From NCBI RefSeq assembly GCF_001311925.1, contig NZ_BBCG01000004.1, positions 1 to 64,000 on the forward strand: a stretch of DNA of 64,000 nucleotides, read 5' to 3'. The notes below the pieces were generated by a model. That model was not told the origin of the DNA. It was given only the letters and a program-made list of their open reading frames with translations, and made no database searches. Positions 55,801-64,000 of this stretch are shown here, in pieces. The DNA comes from Cellulosilyticum ruminicola JCM 14822. Its GTDB lineage: Bacteria; Bacillota; Clostridia; Lachnospirales; Cellulosilyticaceae. Each line of letters opens with the position of its first letter. The first letter of the stretch is position 1. The translations under genes were made by a program, and so were the position numbers.

Positions 55801-57977
55801 AAAGAACGTTCAAATAACAATGCTACTGGTTCATTAGCCCTTATGCCATTTTTTACAATAATTCTAGCCACTTGATTAGCCTTTTCATTTAATTCTTTGA
55901 AAGTTAGTTCCTTATTTTCCATTCTAAGTGCAATCTTATTAGGTGTCTGCTCAGCATACTCTTCAAATAACTTAGCAATTCCTTTATCACCTGGATAATC
56001 TGTACTTAATCTATTCCATACATCTACTAATTGCATTTTCTCAGAAGCATTCATTATTTCTAATTCTTTTAAAGATACTTGAGTGTCCTTTATCATTTCC
56101 CCTAACAATGTCTCATAGCGATCTGCAATTCGTTCTACTGTTTCATGGTCATATAACATCTGTGAATATTCCCATTCCATTAAGAGTCCTTCTTCAACTT
56201 CTCGTGCTATAATTGTTAAGTCAAACTTAGCAGTATGTGAATCAAATGGTACTAATCGACTAGTATCCTTTCCTAATCCTAAATCTACATTTTGGAATAC
56301 AAAGTACACATCAAATAATGGATTTCTGCCATTTATTCTCTCTAAATTTAATTCATCAACTAAATTCTCATAAGTAAATTCTGCATGGTCAAATGCATCA
56401 ATTACTTGATTCTTTAAAATCTCTAGAAATGCTAAGAAGCTTTTTTCCATATCTATCTTCATAGGTATTGCTAATGTATTTACAAACATACCTATTAATT
56501 TTTGCATTTCTAAACGTGCTCGTCCTGCAGTAGGTGTTCCTATCACTACCTCTTGTTCTCCACTTAATTTTGCTAAGGCAATATATAAAGCTCCAATCAA
56601 TACTGTAAATGGTGTTGTCTTTGTAGCTTGTGCTAAAAGTTTAACCTTCTTATATAATTCATTTGGAACAATGCGGAAGAAACGTGAACCTTTATAAGTA
56701 TTACCTTTCTTTCTTGGCCTATCTGTATATAAGTTTAAAACTGGTATTTCATCTCTAAATTGATTAAGCCACCATTCTCTATGTGTTGCATAAGCTTGTT
56801 TTGATACTTGCTCATTAATCCACTTTACTGCATCTACATATTGATAAGAAAGTGGTGCTAATCTCTTATGATTAGATTTTGCTAAGTATTCTTCAATTAA
56901 TACACCCATTGAAGTTCCATCGGAAATAATGTGATGCATATCTAACACAATATATGAAATTTCTTCATCGTATAGATATCCTACACGTATGAGAGGTGCT
57001 TTTTCTAAATCAAACGGTCTAACAAACTTTTCTATTGCTTGTTGTCTTACTTCATCATCTAAGAGATTTTTATAATAATAGCTTTCTGCATTAAACTCTA
57101 CTTTTGGATGAATCCTTTGTACCATATTCCCATTTTCAAAATGGAATGAAGTTCTTAAGCTTTGATGACGTGCAATTAATTCTCTTACAATATTTTCTAC
57201 TTCCTCAATAGTTTGTTGCTCTTCATTTTTTATAATTCCTGTGATGTTATAAGCAACTGAAGTTTTCATAATACTTGAAGATAAAAGCATACTCTTTTGT
57301 GATGAAGTTAATGGTACTACAATATCTTTTTCATATTTATTTATATTAACAAGCTCACTTTTAACTTCATCCTTCTTATTAAGTATTTCTTTTAATCCAT
57401 ATTGCGTACGTAATACTTCAACAAAATCCTTAAATACTGTCGATGTTAATATTAGTGAATACGGTACATCAACTTCACAAACACAATTAAGTATTTGTAA
57501 AATCTTAATTCCATTAATCGAATCCCCACCCAACATATAGAAATCATCTTCAAGTTTAATTTCTTCATATCCTAATGTCTCTGACCATAACCATGCAACA
57601 AATAATGTTAATTCATCTTGTTTATGATCTTCAGCAACCAATCTAGGTTTTGCTTTTTCAAATTCTTTTATTAGACTTTCTTTATTAAAGAAATCACTTT
57701 CATATGTTTCTTCTTCAACTTCAGTTATATGTGTCTTTGTTTCATCCCAATATCTATTATTCATAAAGGTTTCAGCAGGCATACTACAGCGATATACTTC
57801 TTCCTTTTGATACAATCTTACAAAATTAATGTCAGCACCATTTATATAATAACTAGCTAATTTATTTAACTTCTCTAAATAATTACTTGATAACTTATCC
57901 AATAGACCGTCAATACATTCATCTATTACCTGCTTGCTAACTACTTCTTTAACTTCATTATCTTGAGAAATTAACAC
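52845..57977 (-). CDS. Hybrid protein, NRPS part: carrier-C-A-PCP-E
   Basis: This 1710-residue frame continues the 57971-59686 ketosynthase frame. Its order is carrier (YMLGGDSINGI, Ser153), condensation (about 215-640; MHHIISDG), adenylation (about 665-1170; YTSGSTGKPKG, YGPTETT, YKTGDL, NGKINRKLLP), carrier (FALGGDSIKAI) and epimerization domain (about 1245-1680; IHHIAVDVVSWHIIL, EGHGRE, VGWFTSTFPV, FNYIG). The hand-read adenylation code is D-G-Y-F-L-G-G-V-F, nearest to codes for branched aliphatic residues (Val/Ile/Leu), so a D-configured aliphatic residue is the best guess. The MLIS start is only the first Met after the break; no ribosome site was needed if the proteins are one. Confidence 0.9.
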   Translation of the reverse strand: MLISQDNEVKEVVSKQVIDECIDGLLDKLSSNYLEKLNKLASYYINGADINFVRLYQKEEVYRCSMPAETFMNNRYWDETKTHITEVEEETYESDFFNKESLIKEFEKAKPRLVAEDHKQDELTLFVAWLWSETLGYEEIKLEDDFYMLGGDSINGIKILQILNCVCEVDVPYSLILTSTVFKDFVEVLRTQYGLKEILNKKDEVKSELVNINKYEKDIVVPLTSSQKSMLLSSSIMKTSVAYNITGIIKNEEQQTIEEVENIVRELIARHQSLRTSFHFENGNMVQRIHPKVEFNAESYYYKNLLDDEVRQQAIEKFVRPFDLEKAPLIRVGYLYDEEISYIVLDMHHIISDGTSMGVLIEEYLAKSNHKRLAPLSYQYVDAVKWINEQVSKQAYATHREWWLNQFRDEIPVLNLYTDRPRKKGNTYKGSRFFRIVPNELYKKVKLLAQATKTTPFTVLIGALYIALAKLSGEQEVVIGTPTAGRARLEMQKLIGMFVNTLAIPMKIDMEKSFLAFLEILKNQVIDAFDHAEFTYENLVDELNLERINGRNPLFDVYFVFQNVDLGLGKDTSRLVPFDSHTAKFDLTIIAREVEEGLLMEWEYSQMLYDHETVERIADRYETLLGEMIKDTQVSLKELEIMNASEKMQLVDVWNRLSTDYPGDKGIAKLFEEYAEQTPNKIALRMENKELTFKELNEKANQVARIIVKNGIRANEPVALLFERSFEMIIAILGTLKAGGYYIALDPENPKERLMGFLRQTNVHIVLTHGNLEELIKDDSNTALNIVHVNQIDEDMDKENLSISTSGDNFAYMIYTSGSTGKPKGVLVRQRSVIRVVKDTNYVSLTPNDIFLELSSYCFDGSVYDIFGALLNGATLVIAPKEVVMDITKLANYIRDYKVTTFFITAALFNALVDYDINCLRDTRKVLFGGEAASAYHVKKAFEVLGPNRLINGYGPTETTVFAVTYVVDCLPTGDTIPIGTGISNTTLYIFNNDMKLQPIDVPGELYIGGAGVAAGYFANEALTKERFIENPYKPGEVLYKTGDLVVRRSNGLIYYLGRLDNQVKLRGFRIELGEIEAAVLRQDNIKEAYVNIYTDEQNHKNLCLWFVPDSNTQEVNQKLLKDALSNVLPAYMIPNFMVPIEKMPLNRNGKINRKLLPDPIISHEDIISARNEKEACLEKVWSEVLGISNISMDDNFFALGGDSIKAIQIIAKLQQFNNIISVTDIFEYQTIEKLAEKLEDQSKIVKVTAEQGEISGKCEMSTIQQWFLKDEINRNKRFTQAMMISNDEYFNKQQIESALEKLCAHHDMLRVAATEGEGLYIRKINEGNFYEVREATENLKREELERYLIKAQESIDLFGGPLIVAVTGLGDNRKQIFIAIHHIAVDVVSWHIILEDLISLLKDGNTKLPMKTTAFTDWISLMKEWIKAGNLKEDLAYWRNLSRKVSEKDIASSDRRYCQKDRKVISCWIAGEEATALKEQVHRAYHTKVVHILLSILTKAISEWLGKSSILVNMEGHGREIFDESIDIVRTVGWFTSTFPVLFELAGETGENIKRVKESVNGVPRNGIGFELLKRFDQTLSIDDRMLLEQVKPEFSFNYIGKQEGINKDGIGVQSVGSVITVDETYESSWLLDIVAYEENSKFCVEINYPIPLFEDSIDSLLDLIRKHTTEVISHCLHCKGEERTASDFDVTKIEQDELEDIFDDLMIE

Positions 57978-59686
57978 TTTAAATATACCTGTAGTTGAAT
58001 ACCTTGACTGGCTTCTTCTACTTTATCTCCTTGTAATAATGAAATTAATGTTTTTAGTCCAGCTTTTAATCCTTTTAAATCATCACAAATAATAGCCGCT
58101 CTATACTTATAATGTTCTCTACCTGTTGCAGCTGTAAAACATCTATCACCAATAGAAACATGTGGTTGGCGTATTATACTATTTAGCTGTTTATATGCAT
58201 CTTCTTTTAAAAGATCTATTGTACGTCCAGAAAGTACATATACTTCAGGCCTATTAGTAGACACTTTAGTTGGTTCAGGTGCTTCTTCCAATACGACATG
58301 ACAGTTAGTTCCCGCTAAACTAAATCCACTTACCCCAGCTCGTCTTGAATGGCCATTACTTTCCCATTGCATTAAATGGTCAACTACATAAACCGGACTA
58401 TTTATAAAATTAATATAAGGATTTGGTACTTTAAAATTTTTACTTGCAGGCAACATTTTATTTTCCATACATAATAGTACTTTAATAATAGAAGCCAATC
58501 CCGATACCCCAACTGTATGTCCAATATTAGTCTTTACAGAACCTATTCCACAAAACTGTTGCTTATTAGTATATTTTCTAAAAGCATCTGTTAATCCCTT
58601 AACCTCTATAGGATCTCCCAATCTTGTTCCAGTTCCATGTGTTTCAATATATGAAATTGTCTCTGGTAAAATTTTTGCTCTTTCCCACGCTTTAATAATT
58701 ACATCATATTGTGCCTTAGCACTTGGCGCTGTTAAACCATTTGTCTTACCATCATTATTTGTTGCAATTCCTTTGATAACACCATGAATATGATCTTTGT
58801 CTTTTATAGCTTTATCAAGTGGTTTTAATAAAATAGATGCTGCACCTTCACTCCACACTGTTCCATTTGCTTCCTGATCAAATGCGCGTACTACTGAATC
58901 TGGAGACTGTGTCTCCTCATTAATACCAGTTGGATAAAATAAAAGATTTATTCCCCCTACTAATGCTGTTTCGCAATCACCTTCTTTTAATGCTTTTACA
59001 GCATGGTCAAGCGCTAAAAGGCTAGATGAACAACCGCTATCAACTACTAATGCTGGCCCTGTTAAATTAAAAAGATACGCTATTCGACTAGCTAAAACAC
59101 CTGTCCATGACCCCATTATCGCTGTAAAATCAGTGTTAGAAAGATAAGATAAATATGAATTCATTAAGCGATGAGAATGGTCATTTCCAACAAAAACACC
59201 CATATTACTACCCTTGATTTGACTTCGACAATATCCAGCCTCTTCAATCGCTTCAACAAATATCTCTAGCATTATACGATGATACGGATCCATATTTAAT
59301 GCCACAGCCGGTGGAATATTAAAATACTCTGGGTCAAATTTATCTACACTCTCTAAATATCCTCCTTTTAAAGTTCCCTTAGTCTTTTGACCAACACGCT
59401 CATAATCTTCTCTTCTTTGTTCTGGAAATGTACCAATAGATACTTTGCCAGACACCAGATTGTCCCAGAATTCTTCTGGGCAATCTGCATCTGGAAATCT
59501 GCATGATATTCCTATTATGGCAATATCATCTGATTTCTGTTCTTCCTGTTTTTTAGGCGTATCTGCAGCCTTATTTATTTCTTTTAAAAATTGCTTAACA
59601 ATTTCAGGAGCTAATTCTTTCTCTTTAACTTTTAATAAAAGAAAGTGTAATAATTCTTTTTTTATATCTATCTTCTCATCAGGCAT
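57971..59686 (-). CDS. Hybrid protein, PKS part: ketosynthase without AT
   Basis: This 571-residue frame has an N-terminal docking-like helix (1-45), then a complete ketosynthase (52-470; Cys219 in DSGCSSS, His350 in HGTG, His390 in NIGH) and the post-KS linker. The stop comes six bases into the next frame. One extra base in TTTAAAG (57977-57983) joins QVYLKVLISQDNE and gives a 2280-residue KS-CP-C-A-PCP-E protein. No AT, KR or DH lies between this KS and the next carrier, so the module is AT-less and minimal. Start ATG overlaps the previous stop (TAATG). Confidence 0.88.
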   Translation of the reverse strand: MPDEKIDIKKELLHFLLLKVKEKELAPEIVKQFLKEINKAADTPKKQEEQKSDDIAIIGISCRFPDADCPEEFWDNLVSGKVSIGTFPEQRREDYERVGQKTKGTLKGGYLESVDKFDPEYFNIPPAVALNMDPYHRIMLEIFVEAIEEAGYCRSQIKGSNMGVFVGNDHSHRLMNSYLSYLSNTDFTAIMGSWTGVLASRIAYLFNLTGPALVVDSGCSSSLLALDHAVKALKEGDCETALVGGINLLFYPTGINEETQSPDSVVRAFDQEANGTVWSEGAASILLKPLDKAIKDKDHIHGVIKGIATNNDGKTNGLTAPSAKAQYDVIIKAWERAKILPETISYIETHGTGTRLGDPIEVKGLTDAFRKYTNKQQFCGIGSVKTNIGHTVGVSGLASIIKVLLCMENKMLPASKNFKVPNPYINFINSPVYVVDHLMQWESNGHSRRAGVSGFSLAGTNCHVVLEEAPEPTKVSTNRPEVYVLSGRTIDLLKEDAYKQLNSIIRQPHVSIGDRCFTAATGREHYKYRAAIICDDLKGLKAGLKTLISLLQGDKVEEASQGIQLQVYLKC

Positions 59687-61524
59687 TATACTTCGCTCCC
59701 TTCATCCATCAATAGAGCTTCTAGTTCTGCTTCACCTAATTCACCTTTAATAAGTTCTCTTAGTTCACTATCAAAAATAACATCTTCATTATTATCATTT
59801 GCCTCTATATTATTTTCTGCTAATTTTCCATCAATGAATTCTGAGAGTTCGGCAACTGATGGGTAAGAGAATAAATCTGATATATCTACTACCCCATTAA
59901 ATTGTTCCTCTAACAATTTAATAAGTTCTGTTGCCATTAATGAGTTTCCTCCCATATCTTGAAAACTCGTATACGCATCTATATTAGATTCACCTAATAC
60001 CATTGAAAAAATATAACCTATCTTTAACTGTGTTTCAGTTAAATTAGCTAAACCTGTAATATTTACTTCTATTTGTTCTCCATTTGAATTATCTGCTTTT
60101 TCTTCAATATCTTCTAATCTCTTCTCAATATCTAATCCAAGTTTAAAAGGTAATTCTTCTTTTGCATTCTTTAAAACTTTTTCATTAAATTGAGTAGGGA
60201 TAACGAGACGTCTAGGCTCTGCAATAAATTTTTCTAATAGATTTAGACCATCTTGCATTTCAATATGTTTAAATAAATTCTGACTTTCATCTATATCAAA
60301 ATCTACAGACATACCACTTCCATTCCAGCTTGGCCAGTTAACTGCACATACATTGCAACCTTCTTCTTCACCTAAATTCACTAGCGCATCCATAAATGCA
60401 TTACCTGCACAATAATCTCCTTGTCCTTCACCACCTGTAAGTGCTGTAATAGATGAGAATAATGCCAAGAAACTTTCTTTTTCCTCTCTTACTAAGAGAT
60501 ATAAATTCATGGCACCATTTATTTTAGGCTGGGTAACTTGTAAGAACTTATTATCTTCTTTATTCATTAAGAAACCTTCTCCGGCTACACCAGCAGCATG
60601 ATAAATACCTAGAAGTTTGCCATATTTAACTTTTAATTCTTTACCTAAATTCACTACATCATCACTATTAGTTACATTTACTACTTGATACTGTAATGTA
60701 TTAACTTTTCTCTTAATATTTAGTAGTCTACTGTATGTCTTCATCATTTTATTTGAAGTATTAGTAGATTCATCTAACCACTTATCCTCAGATGCAATCT
60801 CTCTTCTACCTAACAGAACTATATTAACTTTTCCTCGTTCTGTTAAACGCTCAGCAATTGAAAGCCCTATTCCACCAAGGCCACCTGAAATAACATATAC
60901 ACCATCTGTCTTTACTTCAAACTTACTTTCTCCTTCAAATGTATAATCTTCAATAACTTGTTCATAAACTCCTGATAAACGAAGTGCTCTAAGTCCATCG
61001 CCACTGTAATTAATGCATTCTTTTGCTACTTCATCCATAGTTATACCATTAGCTATCTCTATTTGATCTACCTTTAAGGCACTATATTCTTGTCCCATAA
61101 CGCCTGCTAATGATAAGGTTGCTGCTGATAATGGCATAAATAAATTCTCGCTACCATCAACTTTCCAAGTTTCTCTACCTAAGACCTTAAGTCCTGCTGT
61201 TAACTTTATACGACGCTCCATAACTAATTTATAAACTTTAAATAATGCATCTACTCCTAACATTTTTGCTTTATTTAAAGCTGCACTAGAATTCATTATC
61301 TCCGTACACTCTTCATCAGTAGTAGTATAATCTACTGCAAAAATAATACCCTTTTCATTATTTTCTACTAATCTATCTAGTATACTATTTAGCCCCTCTT
61401 CATTTGGAGCAAATACCTTTTCATTATCCCCTACTTCTTCTAAATAATAATTTGTAAGAGATACTCCAGCTTTCTCTAATGCTTCTGTAAGCTGTTGACT
61501 TCTTTCTCCTCTTCTACTAATCAT
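59686..61524 (-). CDS. PKS module, C-terminal part: KR-ACP
   Basis: This 612-residue frame continues the 61545-64000 frame. One extra A near 61562-61564 gives KKEKKQEQVANNSKWAMISRRG, the normal start of a ketoreductase region. The KR has NADPH loop GGLGGIG (214-220) and triad residues Ser358, Tyr371 (GDYCAGNAF) and Asn375, so it should be active. The LDD motif of B-type KRs is missing. An ACP follows (FQDMGGNSLMA, Ser528), then an acidic docking-like tail. The apparent ATG start lies inside the KR structural half. Confidence 0.87.
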   Translation of the reverse strand: MISRRGERSQQLTEALEKAGVSLTNYYLEEVGDNEKVFAPNEEGLNSILDRLVENNEKGIIFAVDYTTTDEECTEIMNSSAALNKAKMLGVDALFKVYKLVMERRIKLTAGLKVLGRETWKVDGSENLFMPLSAATLSLAGVMGQEYSALKVDQIEIANGITMDEVAKECINYSGDGLRALRLSGVYEQVIEDYTFEGESKFEVKTDGVYVISGGLGGIGLSIAERLTERGKVNIVLLGRREIASEDKWLDESTNTSNKMMKTYSRLLNIKRKVNTLQYQVVNVTNSDDVVNLGKELKVKYGKLLGIYHAAGVAGEGFLMNKEDNKFLQVTQPKINGAMNLYLLVREEKESFLALFSSITALTGGEGQGDYCAGNAFMDALVNLGEEEGCNVCAVNWPSWNGSGMSVDFDIDESQNLFKHIEMQDGLNLLEKFIAEPRRLVIPTQFNEKVLKNAKEELPFKLGLDIEKRLEDIEEKADNSNGEQIEVNITGLANLTETQLKIGYIFSMVLGESNIDAYTSFQDMGGNSLMATELIKLLEEQFNGVVDISDLFSYPSVAELSEFIDGKLAENNIEANDNNEDVIFDSELRELIKGELGEAELEALLMDEGSEV

Positions 61525-61544
61525 TGCCCACTTACTATTATTTG

Positions 61545-64000
61545 CTACTTGTTCTTGCTTCTTTCTTTCTTAATTTGCCACTTCATTTGTAATACTTCTG
61601 ATTCATTTATTGCTTGTCCAAAATCGACATTATGAACTTTTTTAGTTGTATAATCAGTTACTCTAGCAACAACATTACCTTGTTCATCTAATAAATCTAC
61701 ATCATAAGTCATTGTTTCTCCACTTAAATCTTTATTCTCTTGTAAATGGATATAGCTATAACAAATAGCAGGTAATGCATTGTAATATTCAAAATGCTTA
61801 TAAGTAAATGGTAAGAATGTTTCTCCTGTATTTTGACTAGTGAAGTTAATAGCATTATCTAACATTGCTGGATGTAAGCCTAATATATTTAACTCATCTT
61901 TAAATTTATCATTAATTCTAAGTTGTACTAATACATCATTTCCAATGTTCCAATATGCTGTTACATTATTCCAATGCTCTCCAAAATTAAATACTGTTGT
62001 ATCTCTTTCTTCATCAAATGAGATTACTTCTTTCTCTCCTTGTGATTTCAAATATGTTAAATCTCTATTTAATTTAGGCAGTTCACCTTCTAATTTAAAT
62101 ATTTTTCCTTCTGTATGTGGTCTCCATTGACCTTCTTCATTACAACTTTCAATATTAAATTGGAGTCCATTATCTATTCTTTTTCCTCTTATTCTTGCTA
62201 ATACATGTTCTCCCTTAGTTACCATAAGTGGCATTAAGAAAAAGACATCCTTAAAGACCATTTCTTTTTGTCCTAATATTTGTTCTCCCACAAATCTTGC
62301 CATTTCCAAATATGTAGTTCCTGGAACAAGAGGTTGATGTTTTATCTGATGATCTGATAATACCCACTGATTTTCTACTTCAAAAGTAGTTTCATAACAG
62401 AAATCAAACGCCTTATCAACTATTTCATGATGAACTAATGGATGTAAATTAGCCTGAATGCTTCCTTTAACTTGTGTTATTTTAGGATTTGCCCAATATC
62501 TTGTTTTTTGTAAAGGATAGGTTGGAATAGATACTCGTTTACATTTTTCATCTTCATAGTATTTATACCAATCAATTTCTGCACCTTCTATATATAACCT
62601 ACATACCTCCATTAATTGCTCAAGTGGATATCCCTTTTGTAAATAATCACTTAATTTAAACATAGCTAATTCACTATGATTTTTGCACTCCCTGGCACTT
62701 ATATCACCTTGTTCTAATAACTTCTTCTTGTCACTAACAATATTATGATATCCTATATATATTTGTTTACCTGTATAGTTAAGGTTTTCTAATGTTAATG
62801 CTTTATTTATACCTCTAATCATTTCCTCTTTTGTAGAACCTATAAACACCGCTCTATATGCATAATGACCACGTCCAATATTAGATGTATAGCAAATATT
62901 CATGAGAGACTCATTTGTTTCTTCTATAAATGTAATATATTTCTTTAAATATGCTTTAAATGACTCTGGATTTTTTGCACTAATGGTCAAACAATAATAT
63001 GGTTTATTACCATTTTCACTTACTTGTTCAGGTGCTTCTCCTACTACCATATGACAGTTGGTTCTACTAAATCCAAATGAGTTAATTGCTGCATATCTCT
63101 TTCCTTCAACAGCTTCCCATTTTTGCATTTTATCACTTATATAAATGGGACTTTCCATGAAATTGATATAAGTATTAGGTTTATTGAAATTAATAGTAGG
63201 TACAATTTCTTTATGCTTCAATGACAACACAACTTTCATCAAAGAAGCCACCCCTGAAGCAGCTACCATATGCCCCATATTAGTTTTCAAAGAACCAATA
63301 GCACAAAATTGATTTTTCTTTGTGTAATGCCTAAACGCATTTGTTATACCTTTTATTTCTATAGGATCTCCTAATATAGTCCCTGTTCCATGAGCTTCAA
63401 TATATGAGATAGCTTCTGGTGAAATACCAGCCTTTTCCCAACAATCTAAAATAACCTCTTCTTGTGTTTTTGCACTTGGTGCAGTTAAGCTATTTGTACA
63501 ACCATCATTATTAATTGCACTTCCTTTGATAACTGCATGAATATTGTCCCCATCCTCTATAGCTTGTTTAAGGGTTTTAAGTACAACCATACCTGCCCCC
63601 TCTCCCCAAACAGTACCATGAGCTCTATCATCAAAGGTTCTTATGAAACCATCTCCTGATTCTACATTCGCCATATTAGCCCCTAAAGCATATTGTGATT
63701 TAATTTCTCCTGTAGGCATTAAATTTATACCACCAGCAATAGCTATATCACATTCTTTTATTCTAATAGCTTGAATAGCCATATGTATACTAACAAGTCC
63801 AGCAGAACATGCTGTATCGATTAACATACATGGTCCTTTAAAGTCAAAAAGATAAGAAATTCTACTTGCTAATATACTCTCCCAAGATCCAGTAAGCTGC
63901 ATTTGATTTGGCTCTGAAAATTGTTTGTAATAAGTATAGTTTGTTCCATCACGTCCAATGTATACACCTGTTCGACTTCCTTTTAAAGCATCTCCACCAT
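61545..64000 (-). CDS. PKS module, N-terminal part: KS-DH (runs off the right edge)
   Basis: The frame stays open from 64000; the first Met at 63902 is inside the ketosynthase, so this is the 3' part of a longer gene. Counting from that Met, KS residues are Cys32 (DTACSA), His171 (HGTG) and His211 (NMGH). No AT follows; the post-KS linker ends TYPLQKTRYW. A dehydratase spans about 485-755: HPLVHH, His518 in LSDHQIKHQPLVPG (family HxxxGxxxxP, here His replaces Gly) and Asp682 in HPAMLDNAIN (family DxxxQ/H, here Asn). The DH is probably active or slightly altered. A one-base loss then breaks the frame before the KR. Confidence 0.88.
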   Translation of the reverse strand, partial: GGDALKGSRTGVYIGRDGTNYTYYKQFSEPNQMQLTGSWESILASRISYLFDFKGPCMLIDTACSAGLVSIHMAIQAIRIKECDIAIAGGINLMPTGEIKSQYALGANMANVESGDGFIRTFDDRAHGTVWGEGAGMVVLKTLKQAIEDGDNIHAVIKGSAINNDGCTNSLTAPSAKTQEEVILDCWEKAGISPEAISYIEAHGTGTILGDPIEIKGITNAFRHYTKKNQFCAIGSLKTNMGHMVAASGVASLMKVVLSLKHKEIVPTINFNKPNTYINFMESPIYISDKMQKWEAVEGKRYAAINSFGFSRTNCHMVVGEAPEQVSENGNKPYYCLTISAKNPESFKAYLKKYITFIEETNESLMNICYTSNIGRGHYAYRAVFIGSTKEEMIRGINKALTLENLNYTGKQIYIGYHNIVSDKKKLLEQGDISARECKNHSELAMFKLSDYLQKGYPLEQLMEVCRLYIEGAEIDWYKYYEDEKCKRVSIPTYPLQKTRYWANPKITQVKGSIQANLHPLVHHEIVDKAFDFCYETTFEVENQWVLSDHQIKHQPLVPGTTYLEMARFVGEQILGQKEMVFKDVFFLMPLMVTKGEHVLARIRGKRIDNGLQFNIESCNEEGQWRPHTEGKIFKLEGELPKLNRDLTYLKSQGEKEVISFDEERDTTVFNFGEHWNNVTAYWNIGNDVLVQLRINDKFKDELNILGLHPAMLDNAINFTSQNTGETFLPFTYKHFEYYNALPAICYSYIHLQENKDLSGETMTYDVDLLDEQGNVVARVTDYTTKKVHNVDFGQAINESEVLQMKWQIKKERSKNK

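Noticed and set aside
1-64000. CRISPR arrays, tRNA or rRNA genes, insertion sequences, prophage
   Set aside because: No regular direct repeats with spacers, no recognisable tRNA or rRNA sequence and no transposase, integrase or phage structural genes were seen.

Overview
The window is low-GC DNA from an anaerobic Firmicute, most like a Clostridia/Lachnospiraceae-type organism (Cellulosilyticum-like is my guess, not shown). The reasons are AT-rich intergenic DNA with TTGACA/TATAAT promoters and strong GGAGG ribosome sites, S-box, T-box and THI leaders, ferredoxin-linked 2-oxoacid oxidoreductase genes, ClpS-ClpA, PepF, ThiT and YitT. No tRNA, rRNA, CRISPR array or insertion sequence was seen.

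Layout. 1-2.4 kb: a polar amino-acid ABC importer (binding protein, permease, ATPase; minus strand). 2.6-3.8 kb: an RlmI-type rRNA methyltransferase. 4.0-15.95 kb: a sulfur/methionine block in three minus-strand transcription units. (a) An S-box SAM riboswitch precedes a PaaK-like CoA ligase and a four-subunit 2-oxoacid:ferredoxin oxidoreductase. (b) A promoter plus terminator/antiterminator leader precedes a nitrogenase-like D/K pair. (c) A second S-box precedes an aminotransferase and MetN-MetI-MetQ. 16.1-19.0 kb: a stand-alone N-terminal half of a HerA/DUF87-type ATPase, then decayed remnants of a cystathionine gamma-synthase/lyase gene and a YrrT-like methyltransferase gene. 19.1-34.5 kb: housekeeping and small genes (zinc-ribbon and TPM proteins, GNAT, NUDIX, clpSA, YitT, a GltD-like flavoprotein, PepF, asd, an HxlR regulator divergent from a PNPOx-like protein, a patatin). 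34.9-38.0 kb: proS under a T-box and thiT under a TPP riboswitch. 38.1-64.0 kb: a hybrid PKS-NRPS biosynthetic gene cluster on the minus strand, open at the right edge, ending in an ABC exporter (membrane-fusion lipoprotein, FtsX-type permease, ATPase).

How the genes may work together. The two S-box operons should be expressed when SAM is low, so their products are more likely to make or import methionine than to burn it. Ligase, reductive oxoacid:ferredoxin synthase and aminotransferase would together convert a thioether acid such as 3-methylthiopropionate into 4-methylthio-2-oxobutyrate and then methionine. The nitrogenase-like pair resembles methylthio-alkane reductase-type enzymes that free methanethiol from organic sulfur. 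The nearby decayed transsulfuration genes fit a switch in sulfur strategy. This is inference.

The assembly line reads, in order: [KS-DH-KR-ACP], [KS-CP-C-A-PCP-E], [C-A-PCP], [KS-AT-cMT-pseudoKR-CP-C-like]. There is one in-cis AT and no thioesterase in view. Three of these proteins, and five or so frames elsewhere, are interrupted by single-base deletions. Restoring one base at each of eight places rejoins family-typical proteins, so sequence errors should be excluded before any of these is called a pseudogene.
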